A DNA stretch of 64,000 nucleotides from GCA-2718035 sp964435285 (GTDB taxonomy: Bacteria > Bacteroidota > Bacteroidia > Flavobacteriales > TMED113): assembly GCA_964435285.1 (NCBI GenBank), contig CAYSYA010000008.1:34334-98333 (forward strand), read 5' to 3'. Position 1 is the first letter of the stretch, and the number at the start of each line of letters is the position of its first letter. Below the pieces are notes generated by a model. It was not told where the DNA came from and ran no database searches. It worked only from the letters and a program-made list of their open reading frames with translations. A program made the translations under genes and the position numbers. Shown here one piece after another: positions 9,820-18,136 of the stretch.

Positions 9820-10509
9820 TTAACAATATTTCCACAAATCATTATTTGGTGTGGGAGCAATAATTTGTATTTTATTTTTTTTTATTGGGTGAATGAAATT
9901 TATTTCTCTTGAATGTAGGCAAATACCCCCATCTTTATTAGTTCTTTTAAAACCATATTTAACATCTCCTTTAATTGGGGAGCCAATATAGGATAATTGG
10001 GCTCTGATTTGATGGTGTCTACCTGTTATTAATTTTATTTCATACAAGAAGTAATTTTCCATTTTTTTAATTAGTCTATATTCTAGTTCAGCTTTGAGAT
10101 GAGCATCTTTTTTTTCTTTTTGCACAAAAGACTTATTTTTTTTTTGATTTTTTTTTAGGAAATGAATTAATTTTCCTTCTCTATTTTTAATTTTATTTTT
10201 TACAACTGCCCAGTACTTTTTTTCTATTTTTTTTTCTTTAAACAATTTTGAGATTCTTGATAAAGATTTACTGGTTTTAGATAGTATCACAATCCCACTT
10301 GTTGGTCTGTCAATTCTGTGTGGTAAACCAATAAATACATTTCCAGGTTTATTATATTTTTTTTTAATATAATATTTTGCTAAATCAATTAGTGATTCGT
10401 CTCTAGTTTTATCACCTTGAGTAAGTATTCCCGGTTTTTTATTTATTATTAATAGATGATTGTCCTCAAAAAGTATATCATTAGTTATTAAATTATCAAT
10501 ATGACTCAT
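9820..10509 (-). CDS. RluA-family RNA pseudouridine synthase
   Basis: Converts uridine to pseudouridine in rRNA or tRNA. The 229-residue protein lacks an S4 domain and starts directly with the catalytic fold. The RluA signature PHRIDRPTSGIVILSKTSKS (variant of HRLDxxTSG) supplies the catalytic Asp in RID, and GRHHQIRAQL is the conserved late motif. A low-complexity Lys-rich insertion lies around residues 105-130. The target position cannot be assigned. Its start lies inside the 3' end of panB (14-base overlap). Confidence 0.92.
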   Translation of the reverse strand: MSHIDNLITNDILFEDNHLLIINKKPGILTQGDKTRDESLIDLAKYYIKKKYNKPGNVFIGLPHRIDRPTSGIVILSKTSKSLSRISKLFKEKKIEKKYWAVVKNKIKNREGKLIHFLKKNQKKNKSFVQKEKKDAHLKAELEYRLIKKMENYFLYEIKLITGRHHQIRAQLSYIGSPIKGDVKYGFKRTNKDGGICLHSREINFIHPIKKNKIQIIAPTPNNDLWKYC

Positions 10510-11302
10510 TTTTATTAGGAAAATTACTAGATTTTACATCACTTATATAATTCTTACATGCAATAGAAATTTCTTCGTTTAAATTTGCGTACCTTCTGAT
10601 AAATCTTGGGTTAAAATCCTGTGTCATCCCAAGCATATCATGAATGACTAGAACTTGACCATCAACATGTTTTCCAGCTCCTATACCTATAGTTGGTATA
10701 TTAATTTTTTTTGTTACTTTTTTAGCAAGTTGACTTGGTACTTTTTCTAAAACTATGGAAAAACATCCTTTTTTTTGTAAAATTTCACAATCTCTAATAA
10801 GTTTCATGGCTTCTTTTTCTTCTTTGGCTCTGACGGAGTAAGTACCAAAATTATAAATAGATTGAGGTGTTAATCCTAAATGGCCCATAACTGGTATTCC
10901 AGATTTTATAATTCTTTCAACAGATTCTGATATTTCCTCCCCACCTTCCATTTTTACAGCATGAGCTTCAGATTCTTTCATTATCTTAATAGCTGAGTCT
11001 AATGCTTTTTTTGAATTACCTTGATAAGAACCAAATGGTAAATCAACAACAACAAGGGCTCTCTTTGTTGCTCTTATTACACATTTAGCATGATAAATCA
11101 TTTCGTCTAAAGTAATAGGTAGGGTAGTTTCATGGCCAGCAATAACATTAGATGCAGAATCACCTACCAATATGACATCTATTTGAGATTGGTCAATAAT
11201 TTTTGCTGTTGTATAGTCATAAGCCGTTAACATAGAGATTTTATCTCCACTAGTTTTCATTTCTTTGAGACTTTGAGTCGTGATTCTACTATATTTTTTC
11301 AT
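10496..11302 (-). CDS. panB: 3-methyl-2-oxobutanoate hydroxymethyltransferase
   Basis: First step of pantothenate (coenzyme A) synthesis: transfers a hydroxymethyl group from 5,10-methylene-THF to alpha-ketoisovalerate, giving ketopantoate. The 268-residue length is standard. Motifs seen are SMLTAYDYTTAKI near residue 23, VGDSASNVIAGHETTLPI (metal-binding Asp), DLPFGSYQ, AVKMEGG, GHLGLTPQS and IPTIGIGAG. It is the first gene of the minus-strand series. A TAGATTTG element on the minus strand at 11325-11332 fits a Bacteroidota -7 box about 20 bases upstream of the ATG. Confidence 0.97.
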   Translation of the reverse strand: MKKYSRITTQSLKEMKTSGDKISMLTAYDYTTAKIIDQSQIDVILVGDSASNVIAGHETTLPITLDEMIYHAKCVIRATKRALVVVDLPFGSYQGNSKKALDSAIKIMKESEAHAVKMEGGEEISESVERIIKSGIPVMGHLGLTPQSIYNFGTYSVRAKEEKEAMKLIRDCEILQKKGCFSIVLEKVPSQLAKKVTKKINIPTIGIGAGKHVDGQVLVIHDMLGMTQDFNPRFIRRYANLNEEISIACKNYISDVKSSNFPNKNESY

Positions 11303-11324
11303 TTCATTAAACTAAAAATTAAAT

Positions 11325-11332
11325 CAAATCTA
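11325..11332 (-). promoter_or_regulatory. Bacteroidota-type -7 element for panB
   Basis: On the minus strand the bases read TAGATTTG, an exact match to TAnnTTTG, 22 bases before the panB ATG. No good -33 TTG is visible at the expected spacing. Confidence 0.45.
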
Positions 11333-11341
11333 CGAAAATTA

Positions 11342-11349
11342 TATATTTG
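11342..11349 (+). promoter_or_regulatory. Bacteroidota-type -7 element for the divergent lipoprotein gene
   Basis: TATATTTG matches TAnnTTTG exactly and ends only 4 bases before the GTG at 11354, so transcription would begin at or very near the start codon (leaderless or nearly so). It lies 9 bases from the panB -7 element on the other strand. Confidence 0.45.
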
Positions 11350-11353
11350 CATT

Positions 11354-12493
11354 GTGAGCCGAATAGTTAACTTTATAATAGTACTAATATTTTTTCTAAG
11401 TTGTAGCAATGACTTAGATATTAATGCTGAATGGGAAGATATTCCTGTTATTTACTCAATTTTAAATTCAGGGTCTGTTAATCAATCAAATACAGAGCAT
11501 TATATAAGAGTACAAAAGTCTTATTTAGGTGATTTTTCTGCTTCTCAAATGGCTCAATCAGAAGATTCAATTTACTACTCTGATAACGATATAAAAATTT
11601 GGGCTGAAAAATTATTTAACAATCAGGTTATTGATTCAATTAATATGGATTTAGTATCAAATTTAGAAAAAGACTATGGGTATTTTAACAATGAAAATCA
11701 TAGAGTTTATAAATTTAATTCTCTTCTAACAAATGATAATGGTTTTCCAGCTTACAAGTTTAGAATAAATTTACTTAATGAAATCTCTAATGTATTATCT
11801 TCTGCAGAAGTTGATATTGTTGAGCCTATTCGTATTAGAAAATGGCCAACAAATAATAGCCAATCCACAGGTTTAATGAAATTAGGTGAATCTAATAATC
11901 CAATTTTAAATTTAGAGGTTAATCCATCAATTAATGGAAAAATGTACAGGTTTTTTATAAGATTTAAATACATTGAAGTAGATATATTATCAGGTTTAAA
12001 AGATTCTTTATTTGTTGATTGGAAATTTAGTCCTAAAATAGCGACTGAATACCAGTTAAATGGAAATTCAAACTTGTCAATTGATTTTAATATTAACTCT
12101 ATTGAGTTTTTCCAATATCTAGCCTCAGTTATTCCTCAAAAAGAAAATATTTATAGATATACTGATGGTGTGTATTTTCAAGGAAGTGAAGAAGGAGATT
12201 TTGGTATTGTTCACCCCTGTATTGAATTGCATTTTGAAATCTTGGATCCTGACATGTATAATTATTTTATCTCTCAAAACTCAACAGGACTAGTACAAAA
12301 TAGACCTATATACAGTAATATTGAAAATGGTGTAGGTTTAGTTTCTTCAATAAGTCAATTTTCTTTCCAAAATTTAAAGTTTGACAATAAATCAAATGAT
12401 TCTTTAGCTTTTGGTCAATTTACCAAGAATTTAAATTTTGCCTGTTTTAAAGAGATAGGTTTTGGTTTAGATACTGTTTTAGATTGTCAATAA
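11354..12493 (+). CDS. Putative outer-membrane lipoprotein, DUF4249-like
   Basis: Secreted lipoprotein of about 379 residues. I chose the GTG at 11354: the frame stays open upstream to 11273, but that part overlaps panB on the other strand and lies upstream of the -7 element. From this start the protein has a lipoprotein signal (IIVLIFFLSC) with the lipobox Cys near residue 17. The body resembles Bacteroidota DUF4249-type proteins: an early strand (WEDIPVIYSILN), a HYIRVQKSYLGDF segment and beta-rich sequence throughout. I know of no defined function for this family, and the assignment rests on pattern resemblance only. It is transcribed divergently from panB. Confidence 0.65.
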   Translation: MSRIVNFIIVLIFFLSCSNDLDINAEWEDIPVIYSILNSGSVNQSNTEHYIRVQKSYLGDFSASQMAQSEDSIYYSDNDIKIWAEKLFNNQVIDSINMDLVSNLEKDYGYFNNENHRVYKFNSLLTNDNGFPAYKFRINLLNEISNVLSSAEVDIVEPIRIRKWPTNNSQSTGLMKLGESNNPILNLEVNPSINGKMYRFFIRFKYIEVDILSGLKDSLFVDWKFSPKIATEYQLNGNSNLSIDFNINSIEFFQYLASVIPQKENIYRYTDGVYFQGSEEGDFGIVHPCIELHFEILDPDMYNYFISQNSTGLVQNRPIYSNIENGVGLVSSISQFSFQNLKFDNKSNDSLAFGQFTKNLNFACFKEIGFGLDTVLDCQ

Positions 12494-12495
12494 AC

Positions 12496-12508
12496 TGACT
12501 TTTTGTCA
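12496..12508. promoter_or_regulatory. TGAC-N5-GTCA palindrome upstream of dnaK (putative activator site)
   Basis: TGACTTTTTGTCA, a perfect inverted repeat around T5, sits about 47 bases before the GG of the sigma-54-like promoter. The same 13 bases recur upstream of hsp20 (41847-41859). I infer an enhancer-type activator site. Confidence 0.55.
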
Positions 12509-12552
12509 CGTATTAACTATAAAATTATGTCAATAATGTCCACTATTGTATT

Positions 12553-12569
12553 TTGGCACAAAAGTTGAT
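12553..12569 (+). promoter_or_regulatory. Sigma-54-like promoter of dnaK
   Basis: TTGGCACAAAAGTTGAT fits the -24/-12 consensus TGGCAC-N5-TTGCW, with GG at 12555-12556 and GA rather than GC ten bases later. The GG is 48 bases before the dnaK ATG, against 47 for the parallel element before hsp20. Confidence 0.55.
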
Positions 12570-12602
12570 TTACTGTAATTATAACAATTAAATTTTAAAA
12601 TA

Positions 12603-14498
12603 ATGAGTAAAGTAATCGGTATAGATTTAGGAACAACTAATTCGTGTGTGTCTGTAATGGAGGGTAATGAACCTATTGTAATTCAAAATAGTGAAGGAAC
12701 TAGAACAACTCCCTCGGTTGTAGCTTTTTTAGAAAATGGTGAGAGATTAATTGGACAACCTGCTAAAAGGCAAGCAATTACAAATCCAGAAAAAACTATA
12801 TCTTCTGTTAAAAGATTTATGGGAGAAAGTTTTAAAAATATTAAATCTGAACTTAAAAAAATTTCATATAAAGTTATAGAAGGTGATAATAATACTCCCA
12901 GAATTGATACTGGTGATAGAAAATATACTCCTCAAGAAATTTCAGCTATGGTATTACAAAAAATGAAGAAAACTGCTGAAGATCACCTAGGGACAGAAGT
13001 TAAGGAAGCTGTAATTACTGTTCCTGCTTATTTTAATGATTCTCAAAGACAGGCAACCAAAGAAGCAGGAGAGATAGCAGGTCTTAATGTTAGAAGAATT
13101 ATAAATGAACCAACTGCTGCTGCTCTAGCTTATGGACTAGATAAAAAAGATCAGGACATAAAAATTGCTGTTTTTGATCTTGGAGGAGGGACTTTTGATA
13201 TTTCTGTATTAGAACTTGGTGATGGAGTTTTTGAAGTAAAATCAACAAACGGTGATACTCATCTTGGGGGAGATGATTTTGATCAAGTTATTATTGATTG
13301 GATGGCAGAAGGATTTAAAGAAAAAGAAGGTATTGATTTAAGAGAAGATTCAGCTGCTTTAGCAAGATTAAAAGAAGCTGCTGAAAAAGCAAAAATAGAA
13401 TTGTCTTCAAGTACAGAAACAGAAATAAACTTACCATATGTTACTGCTACATCATCTGGACCTAAACATCTTGTTGAAAAGTTATCTAGATCTCAGTTTG
13501 AAAAAATAGCTGATTCATTAATTCAAAGATGTCTTGAACCATGTAAAAAGGCTGTTTCTGATGCAGGTCTATCTGTTAATGAAATTGACGAAGTAATTTT
13601 AGTTGGTGGATCAACTAGAATTCCTGCTGTGCAAAATATTGTAGAAACATATTTTGAAAAGAAACCATCTAAGGGAGTTAACCCTGATGAAGTTGTTGCT
13701 GTTGGTGCTGCTATTCAAGGTGGTGTATTTAGTGGAGACGTTAAAGATGTTTTATTATTAGATGTAACTCCTCTTTCTTTAGGTATTGAAACAATGGGAA
13801 ATGTTTGTACAAAATTAATTGAAGCAAACACTACAATTCCAACAAAAAAATCTGAAGTTTTTTCTACAGCTTCAGATAATCAACCCGCTGTTGATATTCA
13901 TGTTTTACAGGGTGAAAGACCAATGGCAAAAGATAATAAAACAATTGGAAGATTTCAATTAACTGATATTCCTCCTGCACCTAGAGGAGTTCCTCAAATT
14001 GAAGTTACTTTTGATATAGATGCCAATGGTATTATTAATGTAAAAGCTAAAGATAAAGGCACCGGAAAAGAACAAAACATTAAAATAGAATCTGGTAACA
14101 AATTATCAGATGAAGAAATTGAAAAAATGAAAAAAGAAGCGGAAGCTAATGCTGAAACTGATAAAAAAGCAAAGGAATTCGCTGATAAGATAAATACTGC
14201 TGATACTTTGATTTTTACTACAGAAAAACAATTGAAGGAAAATGGAGACAAAATTCCAAAAGATAAAAAACAAGAAATAGAAAGTCTTTTAAGTGCTCTA
14301 AAAAAAGCTCACTCTGATAAAGATTTAGAAGGCATTGATAAATCTATAGAAGCTTTAAATAATATGTGGCAGTCAGTTTCTCAAGATATGTACAAAAACC
14401 AGAGTCAAGAAAAACCTACTGAAAATAAAAAGAGTAAATCTAATACTGAAGATGTTACTGATGTAGATTTTGAAGAGGTAGATGATGGTAAAAAATAA
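12603..14498 (+). CDS. dnaK: Molecular chaperone DnaK (Hsp70)
   Basis: ATP-dependent cytosolic chaperone that binds unfolded segments with DnaJ and GrpE. It has 631 residues, the full length. The nucleotide-binding domain begins IGIDLGTTNSCVSVMEGNEP and includes AYFNDSQRQATKEAG, FDLGGGTFDIS and LVGGSTRIPAVQ. The linker DVLLLDVTPLSLGIET leads to the substrate domain (FSTASDNQPAVDIHVLQGER) and an acidic tail ending EDVTDVDFEEVDDGKK. No dnaJ or grpE is adjacent. The upstream region has a palindrome and sigma-54-like promoter shared with hsp20, so heat induction through an enhancer-binding activator is inferred. It converges on dnaA with a strong terminator between them. Confidence 0.98.
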   Translation: MSKVIGIDLGTTNSCVSVMEGNEPIVIQNSEGTRTTPSVVAFLENGERLIGQPAKRQAITNPEKTISSVKRFMGESFKNIKSELKKISYKVIEGDNNTPRIDTGDRKYTPQEISAMVLQKMKKTAEDHLGTEVKEAVITVPAYFNDSQRQATKEAGEIAGLNVRRIINEPTAAALAYGLDKKDQDIKIAVFDLGGGTFDISVLELGDGVFEVKSTNGDTHLGGDDFDQVIIDWMAEGFKEKEGIDLREDSAALARLKEAAEKAKIELSSSTETEINLPYVTATSSGPKHLVEKLSRSQFEKIADSLIQRCLEPCKKAVSDAGLSVNEIDEVILVGGSTRIPAVQNIVETYFEKKPSKGVNPDEVVAVGAAIQGGVFSGDVKDVLLLDVTPLSLGIETMGNVCTKLIEANTTIPTKKSEVFSTASDNQPAVDIHVLQGERPMAKDNKTIGRFQLTDIPPAPRGVPQIEVTFDIDANGIINVKAKDKGTGKEQNIKIESGNKLSDEEIEKMKKEAEANAETDKKAKEFADKINTADTLIFTTEKQLKENGDKIPKDKKQEIESLLSALKKAHSDKDLEGIDKSIEALNNMWQSVSQDMYKNQSQEKPTENKKSKSNTEDVTDVDFEEVDDGKK

Positions 14499-14510
14499 TA
14501 AAATGAACAA

Positions 14511-14539
14511 AAAAAAAGGAGGCTTTAGCCTCCTTTTTT
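14511..14539. terminator. Bidirectional intrinsic terminator between dnaK and dnaA
   Basis: The stem GGAGGC / GCCTCC with a TTTA loop (14518-14533) is flanked by an A-run on the left and a T-run on the right, so it works for dnaK on the plus strand and dnaA on the minus strand. It is the clearest terminator in the window. Confidence 0.92.
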
Positions 14540-14541
14540 AT

Positions 14542-15972
14542 TTAAATCATATTAAATTTTTTTTCAATTTCTTCAATATAAGTTCTAAATGTTTTATCTG
14601 TTTCGGCTAAATTGTTGACTGTTTTGCACGCATGCAATACTGTTGCATGATCTTTTCCTCCACATTGAGCTCCAATATTTGCTAATGAAGATTTAGTTAA
14701 TTGTTTTGAAAAATACATTGCTAATTGTCTAGCTTGAACAATATTTCTTTTTCTAGTTTTAGATTTAAAAGAATCAATACTTAAATCAAAATAATCACAA
14801 ACTATTTTTTGAATATAATCAATTGAAACTTCTTTGGTTGTTGTTCTAACAAACCTATCTATCATATCTCTAGCTAAATTAATACTAATATCTTTTTTGT
14901 TTAAAGATGATTGAGCTAATAAAGAAATGAGAGCTCCTTCTAATTCTCTAATATTAGTAGAAATACTGTAAGCTAAATATTCAATTACATCATTAGGGAT
15001 TTCAATTCCATCTTTATATAATTTATTTTTTAAGATGGCAATTCTAGTTTCTAATTCAGGTTGTTGTAAATCAGCCGATAAACCCCATTTAAATCTAGAT
15101 AATAATCTTTGCTCAACACCACTCATGTCGACTGGTGCTCTATCAGAAGTAAGAATAATTTGTTTATTATGTTGATGAAGATGATTAAAAATGTGAAAAA
15201 ATATGTCTTGAGTTTTTTCTTTAGCGGCAAAAAATTGAATATCATCAATAATTAAAACATCAATAAGTTGATAAAAATGAACAAAATCGTTTCTTGTATT
15301 ATTTCTAATAGATTCAATAAATTGTTGAGTGAATTTTTCAGCTGATACATAGAGTACTGTCTTTTCTGGAAATCTTTCTTTTATCTCGACTCCAATTGCA
15401 TTTGCTAAATGAGTTTTTCCTAAACCAACACCACCATAAATTAATAATGGGTTAAATGAAGTTCCGGCGGGTTTTTTTGAAACAGCGTACCCTGCAGATC
15501 TTGCCAGTCTGTTACAGTCACCTTCAATAAAATTACTAAAAGTATAATTGGGACTCAATTGTGAATCAATTTTTAATTTTTGTAAACCGGGTACAATAAA
15601 TGGATTTTTTATTTCATTATTAATTACTTCAGATGGTAAATTTATATTTTGATTATTAATTGATTTTCTTTTAACACTTGGTACTTTGATAGTGTAAGGT
15701 CTGTCGTTACCATAAATGTTTTCCATCATGATACTGTACACTAATTTTGATTCCTCGCCAAGCTGTTTTTTAATTGCGCTTGTTAATAAGTCAATATAAT
15801 TTTCTTCGATCCATTCGTAAAAGAATTTACTTGGTACTTCAATGGTTAATGTTTTTTCTTTTAACTTAATTGCTTTAATAGGAGTGAACCATGTCTTGAA
15901 ACTCTCATTATTTATATTGTCTTTTATATAAGAAAGACAATTATTCCATACCTCAGAGGCAGTATTTTTCAT
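14542..15972 (-). CDS. dnaA: Chromosomal replication initiator DnaA
   Basis: AAA+ ATPase that binds DnaA boxes and opens oriC. The 476-residue protein has the four usual domains: an N-terminal interaction domain (WNNCLSYIKDNINNESFKTW), a variable linker (about residues 90-140), the AAA+ core with Walker A GGVGLGKTH at 180-188 and Walker B DVLIIDDIQFF, and a C-terminal helix-turn-helix with the signature DHATVLHACKTV. A weak -7-like CATATTTG lies on the minus strand at 16046-16053, which would give a leader of about 70 bases. The flanking intergenic regions show no evident cluster of DnaA boxes, so I do not call an origin. Confidence 0.97.
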   Translation of the reverse strand: MKNTASEVWNNCLSYIKDNINNESFKTWFTPIKAIKLKEKTLTIEVPSKFFYEWIEENYIDLLTSAIKKQLGEESKLVYSIMMENIYGNDRPYTIKVPSVKRKSINNQNINLPSEVINNEIKNPFIVPGLQKLKIDSQLSPNYTFSNFIEGDCNRLARSAGYAVSKKPAGTSFNPLLIYGGVGLGKTHLANAIGVEIKERFPEKTVLYVSAEKFTQQFIESIRNNTRNDFVHFYQLIDVLIIDDIQFFAAKEKTQDIFFHIFNHLHQHNKQIILTSDRAPVDMSGVEQRLLSRFKWGLSADLQQPELETRIAILKNKLYKDGIEIPNDVIEYLAYSISTNIRELEGALISLLAQSSLNKKDISINLARDMIDRFVRTTTKEVSIDYIQKIVCDYFDLSIDSFKSKTRKRNIVQARQLAMYFSKQLTKSSLANIGAQCGGKDHATVLHACKTVNNLAETDKTFRTYIEEIEKKFNMI

Positions 15973-16141
15973 TAAAAAAAATCAATTTATTGGGGTTAAA
16001 CCATAGCTAAAAATTTAATAGGGATATATTATTTTTTTAGTTAGTCAAATATGTAAATAAAAAAGTTTAAAAAAAAATTCTTAAGCTATTGTTTTTTATT
16101 TTTTTTAGTGTTAAGTTATAGAAATTAACAAAAAAGATTTT

Positions 16142-17056
16142 TCACAACTTTTTCATTAAAATTTCATAAGCTTTTAAAGTTTCATTTATATCTTTTTTGT
16201 TAACTTTTTCCTGTGGAGAATGAACATTTTTTTCAGGTGGTCCAATAAAGCACCAGTCAAACGGATAAGGGCTTTTCTGCAACTGATTTCCATCACTTCC
16301 TCCGGCACTTTCAACTTCAATTTGAAATTTAACTTTGTTTTTAGTTAATATATTTAATATTTTATTTATAAATGTTTTTCTAGGAATTCCTGAGTCTCTA
16401 GCTGATACAACAACTCCTTCTTCAAATTTAATACCATTTGTAACCCAAGTTACATCAGAAATTAATGCTTGCTTAACATTATAATTTTCATATATATACT
16501 TTCCAAGATATCCTACAGAACCACCCCCAGTTTCTTCCCAACAAGAAAAAACTAAAATTCCGTCATGTAAATTTTCGGCTATTTTAAGTGAATTCCATAC
16601 ACCTAATCTGTTATCCATATAACAATTTTGTATATATTTTTTTGTTTCCTTCCAATTAGATTTATAGACCAAATTAGTTCCTCTATCAATAGTTCTTTTA
16701 AAATCACAAAAAATTTTTTTGATTTTTTTATTGTAGATGATTTTTGTGTTTATTTCACCTCTTGAGTCACTACCAGTTAACATAATTCCATCTTTGACTA
16801 TTGGACCTCCTAATTTTATAAGTTCATTATTATATCCAACAGTAAATCCAATAGAATCAATATGAGAAAAAATAGCACACCTTGGTTTTCCGAAAACTAA
16901 AATTAAACAATTTTGAAAATCATCACCAAAAATAATTTTTGGTTTTTTCTTCCAATTATGTTGATTTTTTTTAACGTAATTAATCAAGAACTCTTTCATT
17001 AAATCCTCCTCTCCAGAAGGGCTAAAAATATTTTGCATTTCTTCAAGTAACTTCAT
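16142..17056 (-). CDS. M42/M20-like zinc aminopeptidase
   Basis: Dinuclear-zinc exopeptidase fold, 304 residues from the ATG at 17056. A longer in-frame start at 17101 would overlap ribD by 59 bases, whereas 17056 gives a 14-base overlap and the typical start MKLLEEM. Metal-site motifs are IFSHIDSIGFTV (His-x-Asp), MDNRLGVW (bridging Asp), CWEETGGGSVGYLG (catalytic Glu pair), ISDVTW and a C-terminal HSPQEKV (His ligand). This is the order expected for M42 glutamyl aminopeptidase/cellulase-M proteins. The protein is on the short side for the family and its substrates are unknown. It appears cotranscribed with ribD. Confidence 0.82.
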   Translation of the reverse strand: MKLLEEMQNIFSPSGEEDLMKEFLINYVKKNQHNWKKKPKIIFGDDFQNCLILVFGKPRCAIFSHIDSIGFTVGYNNELIKLGGPIVKDGIMLTGSDSRGEINTKIIYNKKIKKIFCDFKRTIDRGTNLVYKSNWKETKKYIQNCYMDNRLGVWNSLKIAENLHDGILVFSCWEETGGGSVGYLGKYIYENYNVKQALISDVTWVTNGIKFEEGVVVSARDSGIPRKTFINKILNILTKNKVKFQIEVESAGGSDGNQLQKSPYPFDWCFIGPPEKNVHSPQEKVNKKDINETLKAYEILMKKL

Positions 17057-18101
17057 TTTTATATATTTTATTCTTAATGATGAAAAGATTGTCTTTTCCA
17101 ACTTTAATTTTGTTTTTGTTTTTGTCTATTTTATAATCAGGTGCTTTAACTCCATTTATATTATTTTCATTTGAAATAAATATTCTTATTTCATCCCACA
17201 AATTTTGATTTATAAAACTATTTAATAAGATTCTTCCCCCTTCAACTAAAATTGAATTTATATTATGTTTTCTAATTTTTTTTACTGTGTCAATTAAACT
17301 TTCATTTTTAACTATTTTAATATATTCAACATTAGATTTATTTTTGTCAATAAGCTGATTTGTTAAAATGATAGTCTTACTTTTTAAATTGAAAATATTA
17401 TGAGTTTTAGGTATTTCTAGATCTTTATCAAAAATTATTCTTACAGGGTTTTTTCCTTTAATTTTTCTAACTGTTAATTTAGGATTATCATAAAGAGCAG
17501 TATTTTTTCCAATCATTATTGAATCATTTTCACTTCTCCACTTATGAGTTAGTATTTTACTTTCATTACAACTAATTTTTTGAATACCATTTTTAAAGTT
17601 TTCATTATTAATGAACCCGTCATTAGTTTGACTCCACTTTAATATTATATAGGGGCGATTTTTAATTTGATTGACAAAAAACTTTCTATTTAGATCAATA
17701 CATTTTTTTTGTAAGACACCAACTTTTACATTGCATTTTCTTTTTAACTTTTTAATACTTTTTCCATTAACTTTTTTGTTGGGGTCTTTTGTTCCAATAA
17801 CTATAGCTTTTATTTTATGCTTAAGAATTAAATTTACACAGGGTGGTGTTTTTCCGTGATGATAACATGGTTCTAAATTAACATAAAGAGTTGAGTTTTT
17901 TAATAAATTTTTATCCTTAACACTATTAATTGCATTTACTTCTGCATGATTTGTTCCAAAGGATTTATGATAACCTTTTCCAATTATTTTTGAGTCCTCA
18001 GAAACAATAACACATCCCACTAATGGGTTTGGAAAAGTTTTATTTACTCCTTTTTTTGCAAGGTCTAAACATAAACTCATTATTTTTTCGTCACATGTCA
18101 T
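17043..18101 (-). CDS. ribD: Bifunctional riboflavin deaminase/reductase RibD
   Basis: Second and third steps of riboflavin synthesis: deaminates the pyrimidine ring, then reduces the ribosyl side chain. The protein has 352 residues. The N-terminal cytidine-deaminase-like domain has zinc ligands HAEVNA (H52, catalytic E54) and EPCYHHGKTPPC (C79, C88). The C-terminal reductase begins with RPYIILKWSQTNDGFI and contains NSILVEGGRILLNSFI, the usual NADPH-site region. The reductase half is somewhat divergent. The gene starts a few bases after a perfect TACTTTTG -7 box and is divergent from prmC. Confidence 0.95.
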   Translation of the reverse strand: MTCDEKIMSLCLDLAKKGVNKTFPNPLVGCVIVSEDSKIIGKGYHKSFGTNHAEVNAINSVKDKNLLKNSTLYVNLEPCYHHGKTPPCVNLILKHKIKAIVIGTKDPNKKVNGKSIKKLKRKCNVKVGVLQKKCIDLNRKFFVNQIKNRPYIILKWSQTNDGFINNENFKNGIQKISCNESKILTHKWRSENDSIMIGKNTALYDNPKLTVRKIKGKNPVRIIFDKDLEIPKTHNIFNLKSKTIILTNQLIDKNKSNVEYIKIVKNESLIDTVKKIRKHNINSILVEGGRILLNSFINQNLWDEIRIFISNENNINGVKAPDYKIDKNKNKIKVGKDNLFIIKNKIYKNEVT

Positions 18102-18105
18102 ATTT

Positions 18106-18113
18106 CAAAAGTA
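18106..18113 (-). promoter_or_regulatory. Bacteroidota-type -7 element directly before ribD
   Basis: The minus strand reads TACTTTTG (TAnnTTTG), ending 5 bases before the ribD ATG, so the transcript would be leaderless or nearly so. No FMN riboswitch fits in the 35-base divergent spacer. Confidence 0.5.
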
Positions 18114-18136
18114 CATTTTTTATGTAAATTCATATT

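Noticed and set aside
11273..11353. Upstream extension of the lipoprotein gene to 11273
   Set aside because: It would overlap panB on the other strand and lie upstream of the -7 box, and the lipoprotein signal starts correctly only from 11354.
15973..16141. Replication origin next to dnaA
   Set aside because: This 169-base AT-rich spacer shows no cluster of TTATCCACA-like boxes that I can find, only general AT richness.
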